From contig JAZAYU010000005.1 in the NCBI GenBank assembly GCA_038501625.1, forward strand, positions 868,001 through 932,000: a DNA stretch of 64,000 bases, given 5' to 3'. The first letter of the stretch is position 1; every line of letters starts with the position of its first letter. This stretch comes from Corbicula japonica (taxonomy: Eukaryota > Mollusca > Bivalvia > Venerida > Cyrenidae). Both the position numbers and the translations under genes were made by a program. The notes below the pieces were generated by a model, which was not told the DNA's origin, did no database searches, and was given only the letters and a program-made list of their open reading frames with translations. Of the stretch, positions 15,501 through 30,500 are shown in pieces.

Positions 15501-18500
15501 TTTAGTATAATCTTTCTCTTAAGTTGTTCAGGAGACGGCAGCTGCGTTCCATCTTTCTGGACTGGTTCAGTTAACAGCATATCTGTAAAATATCCGAACA
15601 GAGTTACAAGATTACTGCTGAATCATTCCTTTTACAGAGACTAAATTTTGCCCTACTATAGCAAATAATCAATGCCCATGGGCAGAAATTTTGCACAAAC
15701 ATTTTTTTACGCATGACATGTACAATGACAATTCCAAATAAAAGGTTCATCAGGCCAAAGTCAGGTAAACTTCAAAACCAAATTGTCACCTTAGTGCACA
15801 AATGGTATAATTACTGTTGAAATATTGAGGAGTTATACTAATATTGAATTCATAGTCATCAGAGACATAGGAAATATGCCATAGATTTATATACCTGTTT
15901 TTCCTTTATTTACACAAAACTTTTACACTACTATTATCTGTACTTTTTGTTTAATTTCCCATTTAGATAGATCTAATTGTTAACTTATTTTAAGACTAAA
16001 AGCCACTTTTTCTGTTACAGACATTCTGTTTGCCATTCCATATGGTAATCGGAGATGCTTTTTAAAATTTGTAACACTAGATACAGAGATACTTGAGACC
16101 AGTCTAAAATCTCAAGCATCTGATTAGCTGAAATGGAGACTAGTCTCCAGTTAAATTAGTCCCCATTTAACCCTTTCCTCCATAGACACTCCTTTATTGC
16201 ATGGGCGAACAGTGTAGATCCAGATCAGCCGGCACATCCGTGCTGTCTGATCAGGATTTGCACTGTTCGCTTTTTGATTTGTTAGGTTATTTCTTACCAA
16301 AATGAGACCAGTGCCCAAGATCATTAAACTAAATCTGGAGATCAGTCTCAAATCTCAAGCATCTGATTGGCTGAAATGGCGACAAGTCGCCATTTCAGCC
16401 AATCAGATCCTTGAGATTTGAGACTGATCTCAAAACTTAGTTTTATGATCTTGGGCACTGTGCAGATCAGACAGCAACTATCCTGATCATGACGGCTGAT
16501 CTGGATCTACACTGGTCGCACATGCATAAAAATGCGTATATGTGGAGGAAAGGGTTAAGAAAGTCAGTCTAGAGCCCTGTACACTAACAAGAGTTTTATC
16601 ATTTCGTCTATTAAGCTTTAGAGTGATATGGGTTTCTTAGCAGTTCATGTACCGAAACAAAGCCGTCTGTTTGGCACTGACAAGGATGAAAGATCAATAA
16701 CTTTGACACATGATATTTGTGGTCAAATTGCTGCGCAGCAATGTTGTGCTCTGACCAGGTGTAAACAGAATATCGTTAAATCTGCCTAATTATCTGGCTG
16801 GTCAGCCACAATGATATATAAATGGTGCATACAATGTGAAGTTCTATACTATTCAATCTAGTTTAAGGAAATACAATGTGACAATAGTTTGAAGAGACCT
16901 ACCACCGAAGATGTCCTTGAAAGCACTGGCCATATTCCTCTGTTGTCCCAGAGTGCAGTGGTTCTCTATAGACAGGATCAAAGGGTAGCTGAAACAGTCA
17001 TCATCAAATTACAACCTCACAAGAAACAGAATTAAAATAAAGAAGTAAGATCATAACTAACACATTAGTAAAAGAACCCACACTGTTTGTTTCTTCAGTA
17101 GCCCATTTAATAACAAATTACAAATTACAACCTCACAAGACAACAAAATCCAGAGGTAAGAACATAACTAAATCTTTAAAAGCATTACCTGTAACAGAGC
17201 CCATAATATTTGTTTTATCAGTAATCCATTTAAAATCTGCAGACAGTTTTCCCCATGAATTTTCTGTAAACTCAGGGCTTTTCATTAGAAAATTCGGAGA
17301 GGCCCTGGCCTTTCCAATTCGGAAATTTATGCGCATTAATTGTTTATTTTGGAAAAAAAACAAAATTAATTGAAAGGTGGGTTCTACTTTATTAAATTGA
17401 ATAGTAATAGGTATTTTTAACTTAAATCTAATGTATTAAGCACTTTATTTTCCAGACTTCAATTTTCAAACACTCCTTCCAGGAGTTTAAACCATTTTTG
17501 ACATCTTACCTAGCATTTTGGGAAGAGTTTCTGCCACAATTGGGAAAAATTACTATGTTTTTGGATTGGGAAGTGGCCTTTTACAGGCCTCTGTTATATA
17601 AGGATGAAAAGCCCTGAAACTAACAAAATATAACTAACCTAAATACCCAGTAAATTTATCAGTATTAAAACATAACCTGATCAGTAACCCAGTAATGGTA
17701 ACCCAGTAAAAATTACTCATATTCCAATTAACATTTATTGATAAACCAGTTACCATTATTGGTAATCCAACATAACCAAATAAATATTGTCAATACACTG
17801 CAACCTCTTTATAACGCGGTATAGCGGGTCCATCATCCCGACCGCGTTAATAAGTGAAACCGCGTTATATTTTCCCGCGCAAAATACATGTCCCGATTTT
17901 CCCGCGAAAAATACATGACCCGATTTTCTCGCGCAAATATACTACCTAATACACAACTAACGAGATTATGCATAATTCCACGTAACGTCATGATTCTCCA
18001 CACTGTACTCGACAAATAATATTTCTTACAAGACATACAATTACCAAAGTTCAAATAAAAAAGCAAAACGGCAAGAGACTGACTAATAACACCAAGATCA
18101 AAATCGGATCGGCCTTAAATTATTGTAATGGAATTAAAGACCGTATATCTAGTTTGTTTAGATGCCTGCAGAAATATTTTATTTTTTTATGACACAAACT
18201 CTGACATTTACGAACGTAAATGTAAAATAAATATTAAAACACTAACCATCGTGAACATATTCCGTAATTTATAAATTACATCCTAATTTTATCTCCAGTA
18301 TAATATTTCAGTATTATTGCATCATCAACCAACTTAAACCAGCTACAAAATGCCAAATGTCACGTACACACTTCTTGCAGATCAAACGATTTCATAGCAG
18401 AGCCGACAAAACATCACAGTGTCGATACGAGCCGACATTTTCTTTGAAGTCGCATTTCATTGACAGATATAATCGCTGTTTACCTCCATAGTCAAAAAAA

Positions 18501-21500
18501 TGCAACATCCATGAAATTAACAGGAAGGCGGATCAAAGCAAAATGTACATCAATGTACTACCGACAGGTTTAAAACATGATTGGGAATATTTTTTTGTTT
18601 CTTTCTGAATTGTGCGGATTATGTGATAATTATAGGGACAATCCAATTTAGTAATGGATCAATGATAAACAGTAAGTAAGCATTCACAAGTTTGCCTCGG
18701 GCTGATACCTGTCACTGGGAAAGGTGTTAAAACACGGTTGTTTTAGGGATAAAATGTGTGCGTCACTTATGTACATGTTACAGTTGTGACTTCCGGTTTC
18801 GATTTATTTGCCATTTTACGATAAAAATGACTTCCGGTTTCTATTTTTTTGCCGTTTCATGGTAAAATATGGACTTAGAAAAAACTAGAAATGTGTCCAA
18901 AGGACACGGATGCCCCCGCTATAGGTTTTACATAAAGCTCCCAGCAGTAGTGTAGAACAAGTTGTGTTCACGAGATAATTATATTCCTTTTACAAGAAAA
19001 TTCTATTTTTAGTAACAGTGACCTTGACCTTGGATCTACAGGCATGGGTATTGTGCGGACACACCGCCTTGTCATGGTGAACATTTGTGCCAAGTTATTT
19101 TGAAATCCCTCCATTCATAACAAAGTTACAGCCTGGAGAAGAAAATTCTATTTTTAGGAACAGTGACCTTGACCTTGGACCTACAGGCTTGGGAATTTAT
19201 GTGACACACAGTCTTAATATGGTGATCGATTAAACCAAGTTATTTAAAAATCCAATGACAAATAACAAAGTTACAGAGCCGACACAATTTTGCAAGAAAT
19301 TTCTATTTTTAGTAACAGTGACCTTGACCTTGGACCTACAGGCATGGGTGTTGTATGCAACACCTTGTCATGATGAACATTTGTGCCAAGTTATTTTGAA
19401 ATCCCTCCTTTCATAAGAAAGTTAAGGGCCAAGTGTATATTTTGCTTAACACAAAATGTAAGTGAAAAAGGGGCATAATTTGAAAAAATATTGGAAGCAG
19501 GGTTATGGATCTTGTTGGTTATGATGTAGATTTTGATGGTGAAAATATATTTCAAGTTTCAAGGCAATATCTCAAGTAGTTTTAAAGTTATGGGCAACAT
19601 GCATATTTTGCTTAACACAAAATATAAGAATAAAACTAATGTAAATGAAATTATCAAAGGGCCATAACTTTTGAACAGAACATGTAAGAGCAAAACCCCG
19701 CCTTTATGCACAACAACATATCAGGCCAAGCATTGTGGTAAAGTTTTATTAAATTCCCACCAGTAGTTTAGGAGGAGTTGCGTTCACGAGATATATTCCT
19801 ATTAAAACTAATGTAAATGGAAGTATCAAAGGGCCATAACTTCTGAACAGAACATGTAAGAGCGAAACCCCACCTTCATGCACAACTACATATCAAGCCA
19901 AGCATTGTGGTAAAGTTTCATTAAATTCACACCAGTAGTTAAGGAGAAGTTGCGTTCACAAGATATATTCCTATTAAAACTAATGTAAATGGAAGTATCA
20001 AAGGGCCATAACTTCTGAACGGAACACGTAAGAGCGAAACCCCACCTTCATGCACAACTACATATCAAGCCAAGCATTGTGGTAAAGTTTCATTAAATTC
20101 CCACCAGTAGTTTAGGAGGAGTTGCGTTCACAAGATATATTCCTGTTAAAACTAATGTAAATGGAAGTATCAAAGGGCCATAACTTCTGAACGGAACATG
20201 TAAGAGCGAAACCCCACCTTCATGCACAACTACATATCAAGCCAAGCATTGTGGTAAAGTTTCATGAAATTCCCACCAGTAGTTTAGGAGGAGTTGCGTT
20301 CACGAGAATTTCGGACGGACGGACGGACGGACGGACAGACAGACGGACGGACGGACGGACGGAAGGACGGACGGACAGGAGCAACTCTTAATGCCCGTCG
20401 CCATTTCATGGCAGGGGCATAAAAATAGGGGATCCACGGGACGACCGCGTTATAATGGAGCGCGGATCTAAACGAAGCGCGTTATAAAGAGGTTGCAGTG
20501 TAATCTGATAAACATTACTGCTTAACTTATGAACCTTTATTGGTAACCCAGTAACAATTATTGATAATTCAAAAAAACATTACTGATAATCAAATTAATT
20601 TTTATTGGTAACCCAGTAACCATTATTGATAATTCAAAAAACATTACTGATAATCAAGTTAATTTTTATTGGTAACCCAGTAACCTTTATTGATAATTCA
20701 AAAAACATTACTGACAATTAAATGATTTTTTTTGGCAAGCCAGTAAACATTATTGATGACTTAATAAACATTATCAATAATGCAATTAACATAATTGATA
20801 ACCCAATAAACATTGTTGATAATCCAGGAAATATCATTATAAAAACATTATTGGAAATCAAAAAAACATGGATAATATGATAAATAAATCTATGAAATCT
20901 ATCAATAATCCAATAAACTTTATAGAAAACACAGTAAATATCACTGATAATCCAATAATAATTACCAATTATAATGATCAATGACTTGGTGCAATTTAAT
21001 TAAAATAACCTTGAAACACCCAACTGTTTTCTATACCCATATGAAAACCATCACATATTCATTCATTCCTTAAATATAACAATATTCATAAAACTAGGTA
21101 ATAAATTAACAAAAGCTGGCCGCAAACAACAAACTGGATTTATTTTTCAACATAAGTGTGCCAGAAACAAATAATATGGCTCACTATTCTGCAAGTCTTT
21201 CAACATAAGTGGACCACAAACAACATACTTGGCTCACTATTCTGCAAGTCTTTCAACATAAGTGGGCCAGAAACAACAAACTTGGCTCACTATTCTGCAA
21301 GTCTTTCAACATAAGTGGACCACAAACAACATACTTGGCTCACTATTCTGCAAGTCTTTCAACATAAGTGGGCCAGAAACAACAAACTTGGCTCACTATT
21401 CTGCAAGTCTTTCAACACAAGTGGGCCAGAAACAACAAACTTGGCTCACTATTCTGCAAGTCTTTCAACATAAGTGTGCCAGAAACAACAAACTTGGCTC

Positions 21501-24500
21501 ACTATTCTGCAAGTCTTTCAACACAAGTGGGTCAGAAACAACAAACTTGGCACACTATTCTGCAAGTCTTTCAACATTAAGTGGACCACAAACAACAAAC
21601 TTGGCCCACTATTCTGCAAATCTTTCAACATAAGTGGACCACAAACAATAAACTTGGCTCTCTATTCTCAAGTCTTTCAACATAAGTGGACCACAAACAT
21701 CAAACTTGGCTCACTATTCTCAAGTCTTTCAACATAAGTGGACCACAAACAACAAACTTTGCTCACTATTCTGCAAATCTTTCAACATAAGTTGGCCAGA
21801 AACAACAAACTTGGCTCACTATCCTGCAAGTCAATCAACAACAACACCATGGGATCATTAAAAACATCAAGTTTTCTGACCCTGACCTTCAAAAGTGAAA
21901 TAAAAAACAATAGGAATCATCAACTTAGTCAGTCCAATCATCCTATTTTTAGTTTAAAGGCTAGGATATAAATTATACAGAATTCATTTTAATGATTAGA
22001 AAGTGTAGTGTGACGTTGTACAAATGAGCTGGGGAGACAAATATCTGAAAGAGAATTCCAAAAAGGTGAACAACTCCGCCAATATAAACTTTACCATTTA
22101 CAGATCAGCTGCCTCCATTCAACTAATCAACCTATTTACCCTTTCCTCCATATATACGCATTTTTATGCGTATATATTTAAGAAAATACATTCTGCTTAA
22201 AAATGTTTATATAAAAATGTGTCACTTAAAAGTCGTTACTACATATATACATTTTTTTCACCTGTGTGACCAGTTTTGATCCAGATAGTGCCTCCTGATC
22301 TGGATCAACACTGGACACTTCTTGTTCAAAAATAACCTAATAAATCTAAAAATTAACAGTGTAAATCCTGATCAGACAGCACAGATGTGCAAGCTGATCT
22401 GGATCTACACTGGTCACACACAGGTAAAATGTGAACATATGGGGTTAGGGGTTGAAGTAGGTTAGTCACTTAAAAGGTTATGACTTTTTTTAGAAAATAA
22501 CAATACATAAATTGCCATGTCTGTTTAACCCTTTCCTCTATAGACACACATTGATTGCGTAGGCGACCAGTGTAGATCCAGATCAGCCGGCATATCTGTG
22601 CCATCTGATCAGGATCTGTACTGTTCACTTTTTTTATTCATCAGGTTATTTCTCACCAAAATGCAACCAGTGCAGATCCTGATCAGATGGCATGGATGTG
22701 CCCGCTGATCTGGATCTAAACTGTTTGCCCATGCAATAAAGGTGTGTCTATGGAGGAAATGGTTAAAATATTGGAGGTGGATGTTAAAATCAGCATCCGA
22801 CTGAAGACAATAATCATCTACATCCTATAATATCCATTATAGGAATATTACTTAAAAGCAAAAAGATTGTTGGAGCACTACAGACATAGTTACAACATTT
22901 TTATGACTTACTCTGAGCATGACCAAGCGTAATCCTTTATAACTTGTATGGCATCCATAAAACGTATTTTGGACGTTAACGTGTGACCATGAAACACCAA
23001 TGGGTGATTATCTGGCCCATCCCAGCAATCCACTGCAAGGTGAAGGTCATTTCCAATGTGAAGGTCAGAAAGCAATATCCAAGGTCAAACAGGAACAAAG
23101 GTCAAATATAGGATACAACAAAATGCAGTGATGCAATTCTACCTAGATAAACCTCTTACCTTAGACATCCAAGAGTAAAGACCAAACCAAATATAACAGA
23201 AAAATTTAGTAAAGAATAAATAAAAAATACAACACTGCCACCAATGTACAACAATACACAATATGACTTCCAAGGGTACAAAATGGCTACCAATGCAACA
23301 ATAAACAATATGGCTACCAATACGACATCAAGCTACCAAGTATATAAGATGACAAGTGACATGCTGGTATATGTATACAGTGTGTAGTAAAAGAATGTTT
23401 ACCAGACAGAAATTCCATACATGATCATGTTATAATGCAGAAATATTATATTCCCGAACTTTCTAATCAATTTTAAGATTTCATGAACTTTCTTTGGTTT
23501 ATAAGATACTGGATCCAATGAGCATTTTAAAACATATAAGTTGCATTGTTTACCAACCCCAAAAATGTTCCACTAACATGAAATATTGTTTCACTTATAA
23601 TGAAACAATTTTCTGTAAGTTTTTTTTTCATTTACTCCCACATAGACCAACTGCAGCTGTGTGCAACATACAATGAAATACAGTTCCCATTAAAATAAAG
23701 CAATATTCTAAATGTTGGTACATGTATTTCCCTATACTCCCAATACACATGTGTTCAACTTAAAATGAAATAAAGTTTAATTTAAAATGAAACTAGTGTT
23801 TCACTCCCTCAAACACAGACCCACACATGTGTTCAACTTACAATGAAATACAGTTCCACTTATAATGAAACTAGTGTTTCATTTACTCAACCTCAGACCC
23901 ACACCTGAGTTCAACTTACAATGAAATACAGTTCCACTTATAATGAAAATAGTGTTTCACTTACTCAAAAGAGACCCACACTTGTGTTCAATTTAAATTA
24001 AATACAATTTCACTAATTAATGAAAATAGTGTTTCACTCAAACACAGACCCACACCTTTGTTCAACTTAGAATGAAACACAGTTACACTTATAATGAAAC
24101 TAATGTTTCACTTAATCAAACACAGACCGACAGCTGTGCTCAACTTACAATGAATCACAGTTTCCTTAAAATGAAACATTTTTCTATATGTTAGTGTTTC
24201 ACTTTGACACAGACCGACAGCTGTGCTCAACTTACAATGGAACACAGTTTCCTTAAAATGAAACATTTTTCTATATGTTAGTGTTTCACTTTGACACAGA
24301 CCGACAGCTGTGCTCAACTTACAATGACACACAGTTTCCTTAAAATGAAACATTTTTCTATATGTTAGTGTTTCACTTTGACACAGACCGACAGCTGTGC
24401 TCAACTTACAATGAATCACAGTTTCCTTAAAATGAAACATTTTTCTGTATGTTAGTGTTTCACTTTGACACAGACCGACAGCTGTGCTCAACTTACAATG

Positions 24501-27500
24501 AAACACAGTTTCCTTAAAATAAAACATTTTTCTATATGTTAGTGTTTCACTTTGACACAGACCGACAGCTGTGCACAACCTACAATGAAACACAGTTTCT
24601 CGTATAATGAAACATTTTTCTGTATGTTAGTGTTTCACTTTGACAAAAACCCACAGCCGTGCTCAACTTACAATGAAACATAGGTCCACTTATAATGAAA
24701 CATTTTTCAATATGTTAGTGTTTCACTTTGACACAGACCCACAGTTATGCTCAACTTACAATGAAACAGTTTCACTTATATTGAAACATTTTCTGTATGT
24801 TAGTATTTCACTTTGACACAGACCCACAGTTGTGCTCAACTTACAATGAAACATAGTTTCACTTAGTATGAAACATTTTTCTGTATGTTAGTGTTTCACT
24901 TTGACAAAAACCCACAGCTGTGCTCAACTTACAACATTTTTCTGTATGTTAGTGTTTCACTTACTCTGACACAGACCAAGCATGCTCTCTGATGGACTTA
25001 AGTACATCTAGAAATCGGATATGTGAGGTTAATGTGTGACCGTGGTAGATCTTGGGGTATCCATCGGGGCCGTCCCAACAATCCACTGGAGAAATACAAA
25101 ATATACACATACTTGTACATATATACAACATACAATACCACATCCAAACAATAACAAAAGTTGAAAATTAAAAAAAAATCATATTCAGTTTCTAGAAATT
25201 ACACATTAAAAACACCTTTTTATCTTTAACAAAATTAATACAAATGAGCTGGTTGTAAACAACAACATGCTCAATTATTTGAAAAATATAAAAAATGGGG
25301 TATGAAAAAAGCAAGTCACAATTTTAATAAAGAGTTACCCTTTAAGATGCCTGAAAATAACAGTATAAAAAAAAGATGGGAATTCAGTTGAACATTACGT
25401 CTTGTGTTGCCCTTGTGTCTTTGTCTGTTAAATGTTAAGTTTTTGTGACAAAATCCAAGTTCATAAAAGGGGCATACTCTGTCAATGTGATTTTGACATA
25501 AAGAACAAATGTTTCATATCATCTTATAAAATTATTTTAAAAAATGTTAAGAGTTAGCAGTGTTACTTTCCTGTTACATATTCCTTATATGTACAAATAT
25601 ACCTGACAATATATACTGGGTTGGGATCAGTAAATAGCAGGAACTGGCATGTTTTATTTGTCCAATTTATGTGGTTCTTTTAAAATCATCATTTTGGAGG
25701 AAAGGATCAGATTGATTGTTGAATTTTAATTAAGGATTGAATCGATAGTTGATTAATTGAATCCAACTGTTTTTCATACCCAAATGGAAACCATCAAATA
25801 TTGATTCAATCCTTATATTTACACTCATTAATAATCTCATAAATACAGAAATAACTAGAATGGCTGTTGGAACAGCTACATTGACGACAACGTGAATGAC
25901 AGCACGCTTTTTCGCAGCAACTCGTGGCAAAACGTGCGTGGAAGGCGACGTCACACGTCAAAACATGGTGCAATGTCCAATAAATTTTGAACAGCTCTAC
26001 TGTAGCCTGATGCCTTTTAAATAATACGTCACACTGTTTACCATTAGAACTTATGATTCGTCTGATGAATAAGACTTCATCGTAGAAGATGAAGTTGAAG
26101 TGTAAATATATTAAAATAAGGTAGGGGTCGTTTCTAAAGTTAACAATCAGTAGCGTGTGTGACTGCCGTGTGCGATGCTGACTGCCTGACAGCGACGTCG
26201 CATTGAGAGCACAAGTTTGTTAATGTCAGCCCATGGAATAATAATCCACAGGCTGACATTAACAAACTTGTGCTCTCAATGCGACGTCGCTGTCAGGCAG
26301 TCAGCATCGCACACGGCGGTCACACACGCTACTGATTGTTAACTTTAGAAATGACCCCTACCTTATTTTAATTTAAAATTCAACAATCAATCTCATTCTT
26401 TCCTCCAAAATGACGATTTTAAAAGAACCACAATACATTATTTTACAAAAATGTAAGCTTTCAGCCAAAAGGATTGAAACTGTACTAACATATCTACAAT
26501 CAAAATTGGTGAAAGTTTCTTTTTTGGTTCAGTATACATGTACATCGAAAATGATTACAACATGCACAAGTTAGGTGCTTCATCCGAGTGATTTTAGAAA
26601 CTCCTGTATCAACTTTTTTGCAATTTATTTTGGGAAAATTTTACAAAGGAATTCTATCTACATTCAAATTTGTATAATTATGACATAACTTAATTCTGTT
26701 TGAAGGTCAAAATTATACAGAGCTATTATGGATTAATTATAGATTCAGCTTTGTTTTAAATTTGCTCATTATAATAACCCTTTCCTCCATATATACGCCT
26801 TATATTGCATGAGCAAACAGTTTATAATGTAGATCAGCAGGCACATCCATGCCGTCTGATCAGGATCTACACTGTTTGCTTTTTGATTTATTAGGTTATT
26901 CCTGACTAAAAAGCAAACTTCATAAACAGCAGCTGAATATCTTTTTTTACTTGGAGAATTTTTGTTATTTAAAGAATAACATGACATATAAAAAAAAATT
27001 CTGCTTATGATAAAACCCAAAACTCATTCGAGACAAAAATCACACAGAATTGCTGTGTTCATTTTTCCGCAGAGTAACAAGATTCATTTTTGCAAATAAC
27101 TCAAACAACCGTTTACTGATCACAACTCATGGGAAACATGCATAATATTTATGTAAACAAATTATAAACAAATATTCTGACAATAACGTGTTACAAAATA
27201 ACTCTCAAGCAAATACAAATTTTAAAAAAAAATCATGCAAATAAATTTTCTCCTTAAGCAACAAAATATATATATTGTGGGATCATTAATTTTCAGGACA
27301 AATTTTCAAGCAAACGCCAAAATACACATTTTTGCGCCGACAAAAATTAACTCAGGTCTAAAATAAAATATTGTTTGTTTCCCCATCCGTGACTGTCCTG
27401 AAAAACAAAACGGCGCGACCCAAAAAATTTTATTGCCAAAACGGAAATGATATTTTTTTATTTGGTAAGAAAATGTTAAGACAAAAGATGCATGTTTGTC

Positions 27501-30500
27501 AATTCACTTTGAGTATCAAACTGATCGCAAGTACAATTATAAGAGCAGTCGATGGTATGCAATCAAATTCCTTATTGTCAACAGTCAAGAAGTGAACAAA
27601 AATAAAGTGTGTACCCCACAATGATCACTTGGTCATTTTGAAGAAGGGCATCATCTTTAATACATGTAAACTTGAAACCTATTTAAATGGGGTTATTCCT
27701 AGAATTTATTTTTGTGGATCATTATTCTGAAAATGTTCAAACAGAAAAAAGTATTTTGACCTACTTACATATCCATACTTAATCTGCTTAGGTCGGGATG
27801 GGGAAACAAAGAATATTTTAAGTTTGGCCTCATTGTTATTATTATTATTATAGGGATAGGTATTACACAGTCACATTTTGCTGGGTTTTGATTTGGCGCT
27901 TTAATTCTTGCATGAAATGTGTGAAAATAAAAGACCAGGGAAATGTAATGATTCCACAGTAACATACAGAACAACAATTTCATTACAATTATCAGCAAAA
28001 TAGAGGTCTTTCACATTGTTGTGCGCATGCGTCGTACGCCACGTTAGGTGCGGAAAATATTGGTTTTATCCTAAACCGACAAGTGAGGGGGCATTTAACT
28101 GTGTCATTGCTAACAGAATGGACGGACATGATCACGGTGTCGCCTTAAAGCTTATGATAAATTATAATAATAATTGTGATGAGGCACAATAAATTCAAGT
28201 TTTACGAATTTCAGAATATTGCAGGCTTTAAAAAGTCTGGTCGGCAAGATTTGACTGTGAAAAGCGTAAAACAATCAAAGACGTGGTTGTAATTTTGAAT
28301 CAGGAAGTCTTATATAAAAACAAAAACAATGTGGATTGCATGTTACTGTCTGCCACAGACACATATATAAGCGTCTCGTGTTTTTCTGACAAAATGCGTT
28401 TACTTAAAAAATATATTTAATGTAACTTGATCTCCCTAAATTGGAAAAGAAAACGGATGAATTCAACAATGTATCGCCGTTGTATTCAACGCCCGTTAAG
28501 CGTTATTATTTTGTTTACTATTTTACTTCCTTCCAACATATGTTTAAAACTAAAATTTATTGTAATCATTCGTATATTTCTTTTATCAGTCCTGGATTAA
28601 AATTATTTTTATGTTTAATAACAAGAAATCATACTTTGAACACGACCGTGTTACTGTTAATTGCCCCTATATATCTGACACAATATTCCCATTCACATTC
28701 TGCCCAGAAAACGATGGTGACATATTGAGGTGTGAAAACTTGTTTGATATCTGACATTTGAAGAGACTTAAAATTAATTATCTCAAATCATCAAATTGAA
28801 ATACCTAAAAATTTTCACGAGTTCAGTCCCATATTTCTATAACTATAATTTGTAGCGTTGAAATGGCAGATCATGTAGTAGTTTACGTCTTATTCATGTT
28901 ATTATAAACATCATTTTTTGTAAAATCGTCAGCCATAGTCAATAGACATTAGTTTAAGTCGCATTTTATGAATATCTACGTGTTACGGGAATGATGTAGA
29001 AAGAAGATAAAATGTCCGCAGACCTCCAAAATCTCAGGACTTTATCTGAAATCTCCGAACCGTAAGGTTCTTCTCCGGATCTAATGATTTTCAGGCAAAA
29101 TCTCAGGATTTAAAAATATTGAAAAGGATAATTAATGAAACATAAATTTAACTGAATTTAGAATGGGTTTTACAATTATATTAATAATTTTAAGAAACTT
29201 GGTCTTGGTCACGGCTCCAAAATTTCCTGTTATTGAGAGATTACGTGATAGTGACACGATGCCTCGGGCACACATGTACACAACAGCTAAGTGTCATAAA
29301 ACTAAACTCGGACCTGAATATCGCAGTTCCGTTCATTTGTTTTGGTCCATGGTCATTTTGATTTTAAACAGAAATGAAAATATTATATTTCAAAACCTTC
29401 AGCGACAACAATTACCAACTTCAACATCAAAATAGTTTTTATAAAAAAAACAAAAAAAACAAAAAACTCTCTGGATTTGTTTGAATAGTTTTGGTTGGCC
29501 TGCCGTCCGGCAATATTCGTTTGGTTCAATCAATTTAACGATTTCTCGGGTTGTAGCTGGAATCATCCTATTATGTAAATACGTATTTTTTTTCTCAAAA
29601 GCAAAACACGCAAAACACATATCAACCTAGTCGCCGACGAGCTACATAAGAATATAAAATTTTATGTCTCATTCCACTATAAATTATAGCGTTACAAAAA
29701 ATGCCGTAAAATGTTCGATAATGTTCGTCTGAATTGTCAATTATACAGATTTATTTTTAGTAAACACAATTCACGTGTGTATTTTCATAAAAACCCCACA
29801 CAAATCCGTCGGATACTCGCGTCCTGAAAATACCGCGATAAACAATGTTTAAAATGCGCATAAACTTTTTTGATGTGCTTGTAAGTGATCATAACGGTTT
29901 TTTATTCTTTGTTGTTTGACTGAACTCACTTATTTATAAATTTGAAATGATTAATCAACATGTTCTTAATTTTATAACCACTTAGTCATATTAACAATAG
30001 TAAACGATGCCCCCTCGCGTGCATTTATCGACTAAATATGCTCTTCAATTTTAGAGAGCGCTAAGGGGAGGTAACAATGTGAAAGAACTCTATTGTTTAT
30101 GCATATTTTAAGAAAATCAAAGTCTGACACATTACTTTCATAATCATATTAAAATCAAAAGCTGTTTCAGGTTTATCCTAATTAATAAATACATATATGA
30201 ATCTCACATAATATGTTTTTACACTCTTTGTTTTCAAAATTTCTGCTTTCGCTGTTTCCAGTGCAAAATTAATGCATGATGTTATATTCAATTAGTGGAA
30301 GTGGTGTTTTTACAAAGCTATATTGGCCAAAAAAGTAAATAATAGAAAATTCTATTATTTTTGAAAATATGCAGATGGCAAAAATGTCTCAATAAAGAAG
30401 AAAACAAAGCCAGTGTTCAATCTATAAACATGTTCTTAAACTCAGTCAGATACACAACTTATGTTTGGATTGTAAAAACAAACTACAAGTCAAGGAATGA

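Noticed and set aside
21262..21971. Four overlapping plus-strand frames with [14 protein letters not shown] repeats
   Set aside because: The 53-bp repeat read in three frames.
24108..24593. 161-codon minus-strand reading frame with 29-residue repeats
   Set aside because: It is the 87-bp minisatellite (29 codons) translated; no gene features, and it lies in a PLCγ intron.
28441..28728. 95-codon frame as a transposase
   Set aside because: No THAP or catalytic motif, and the homologous region in the third THAP remnant is not conserved as protein.
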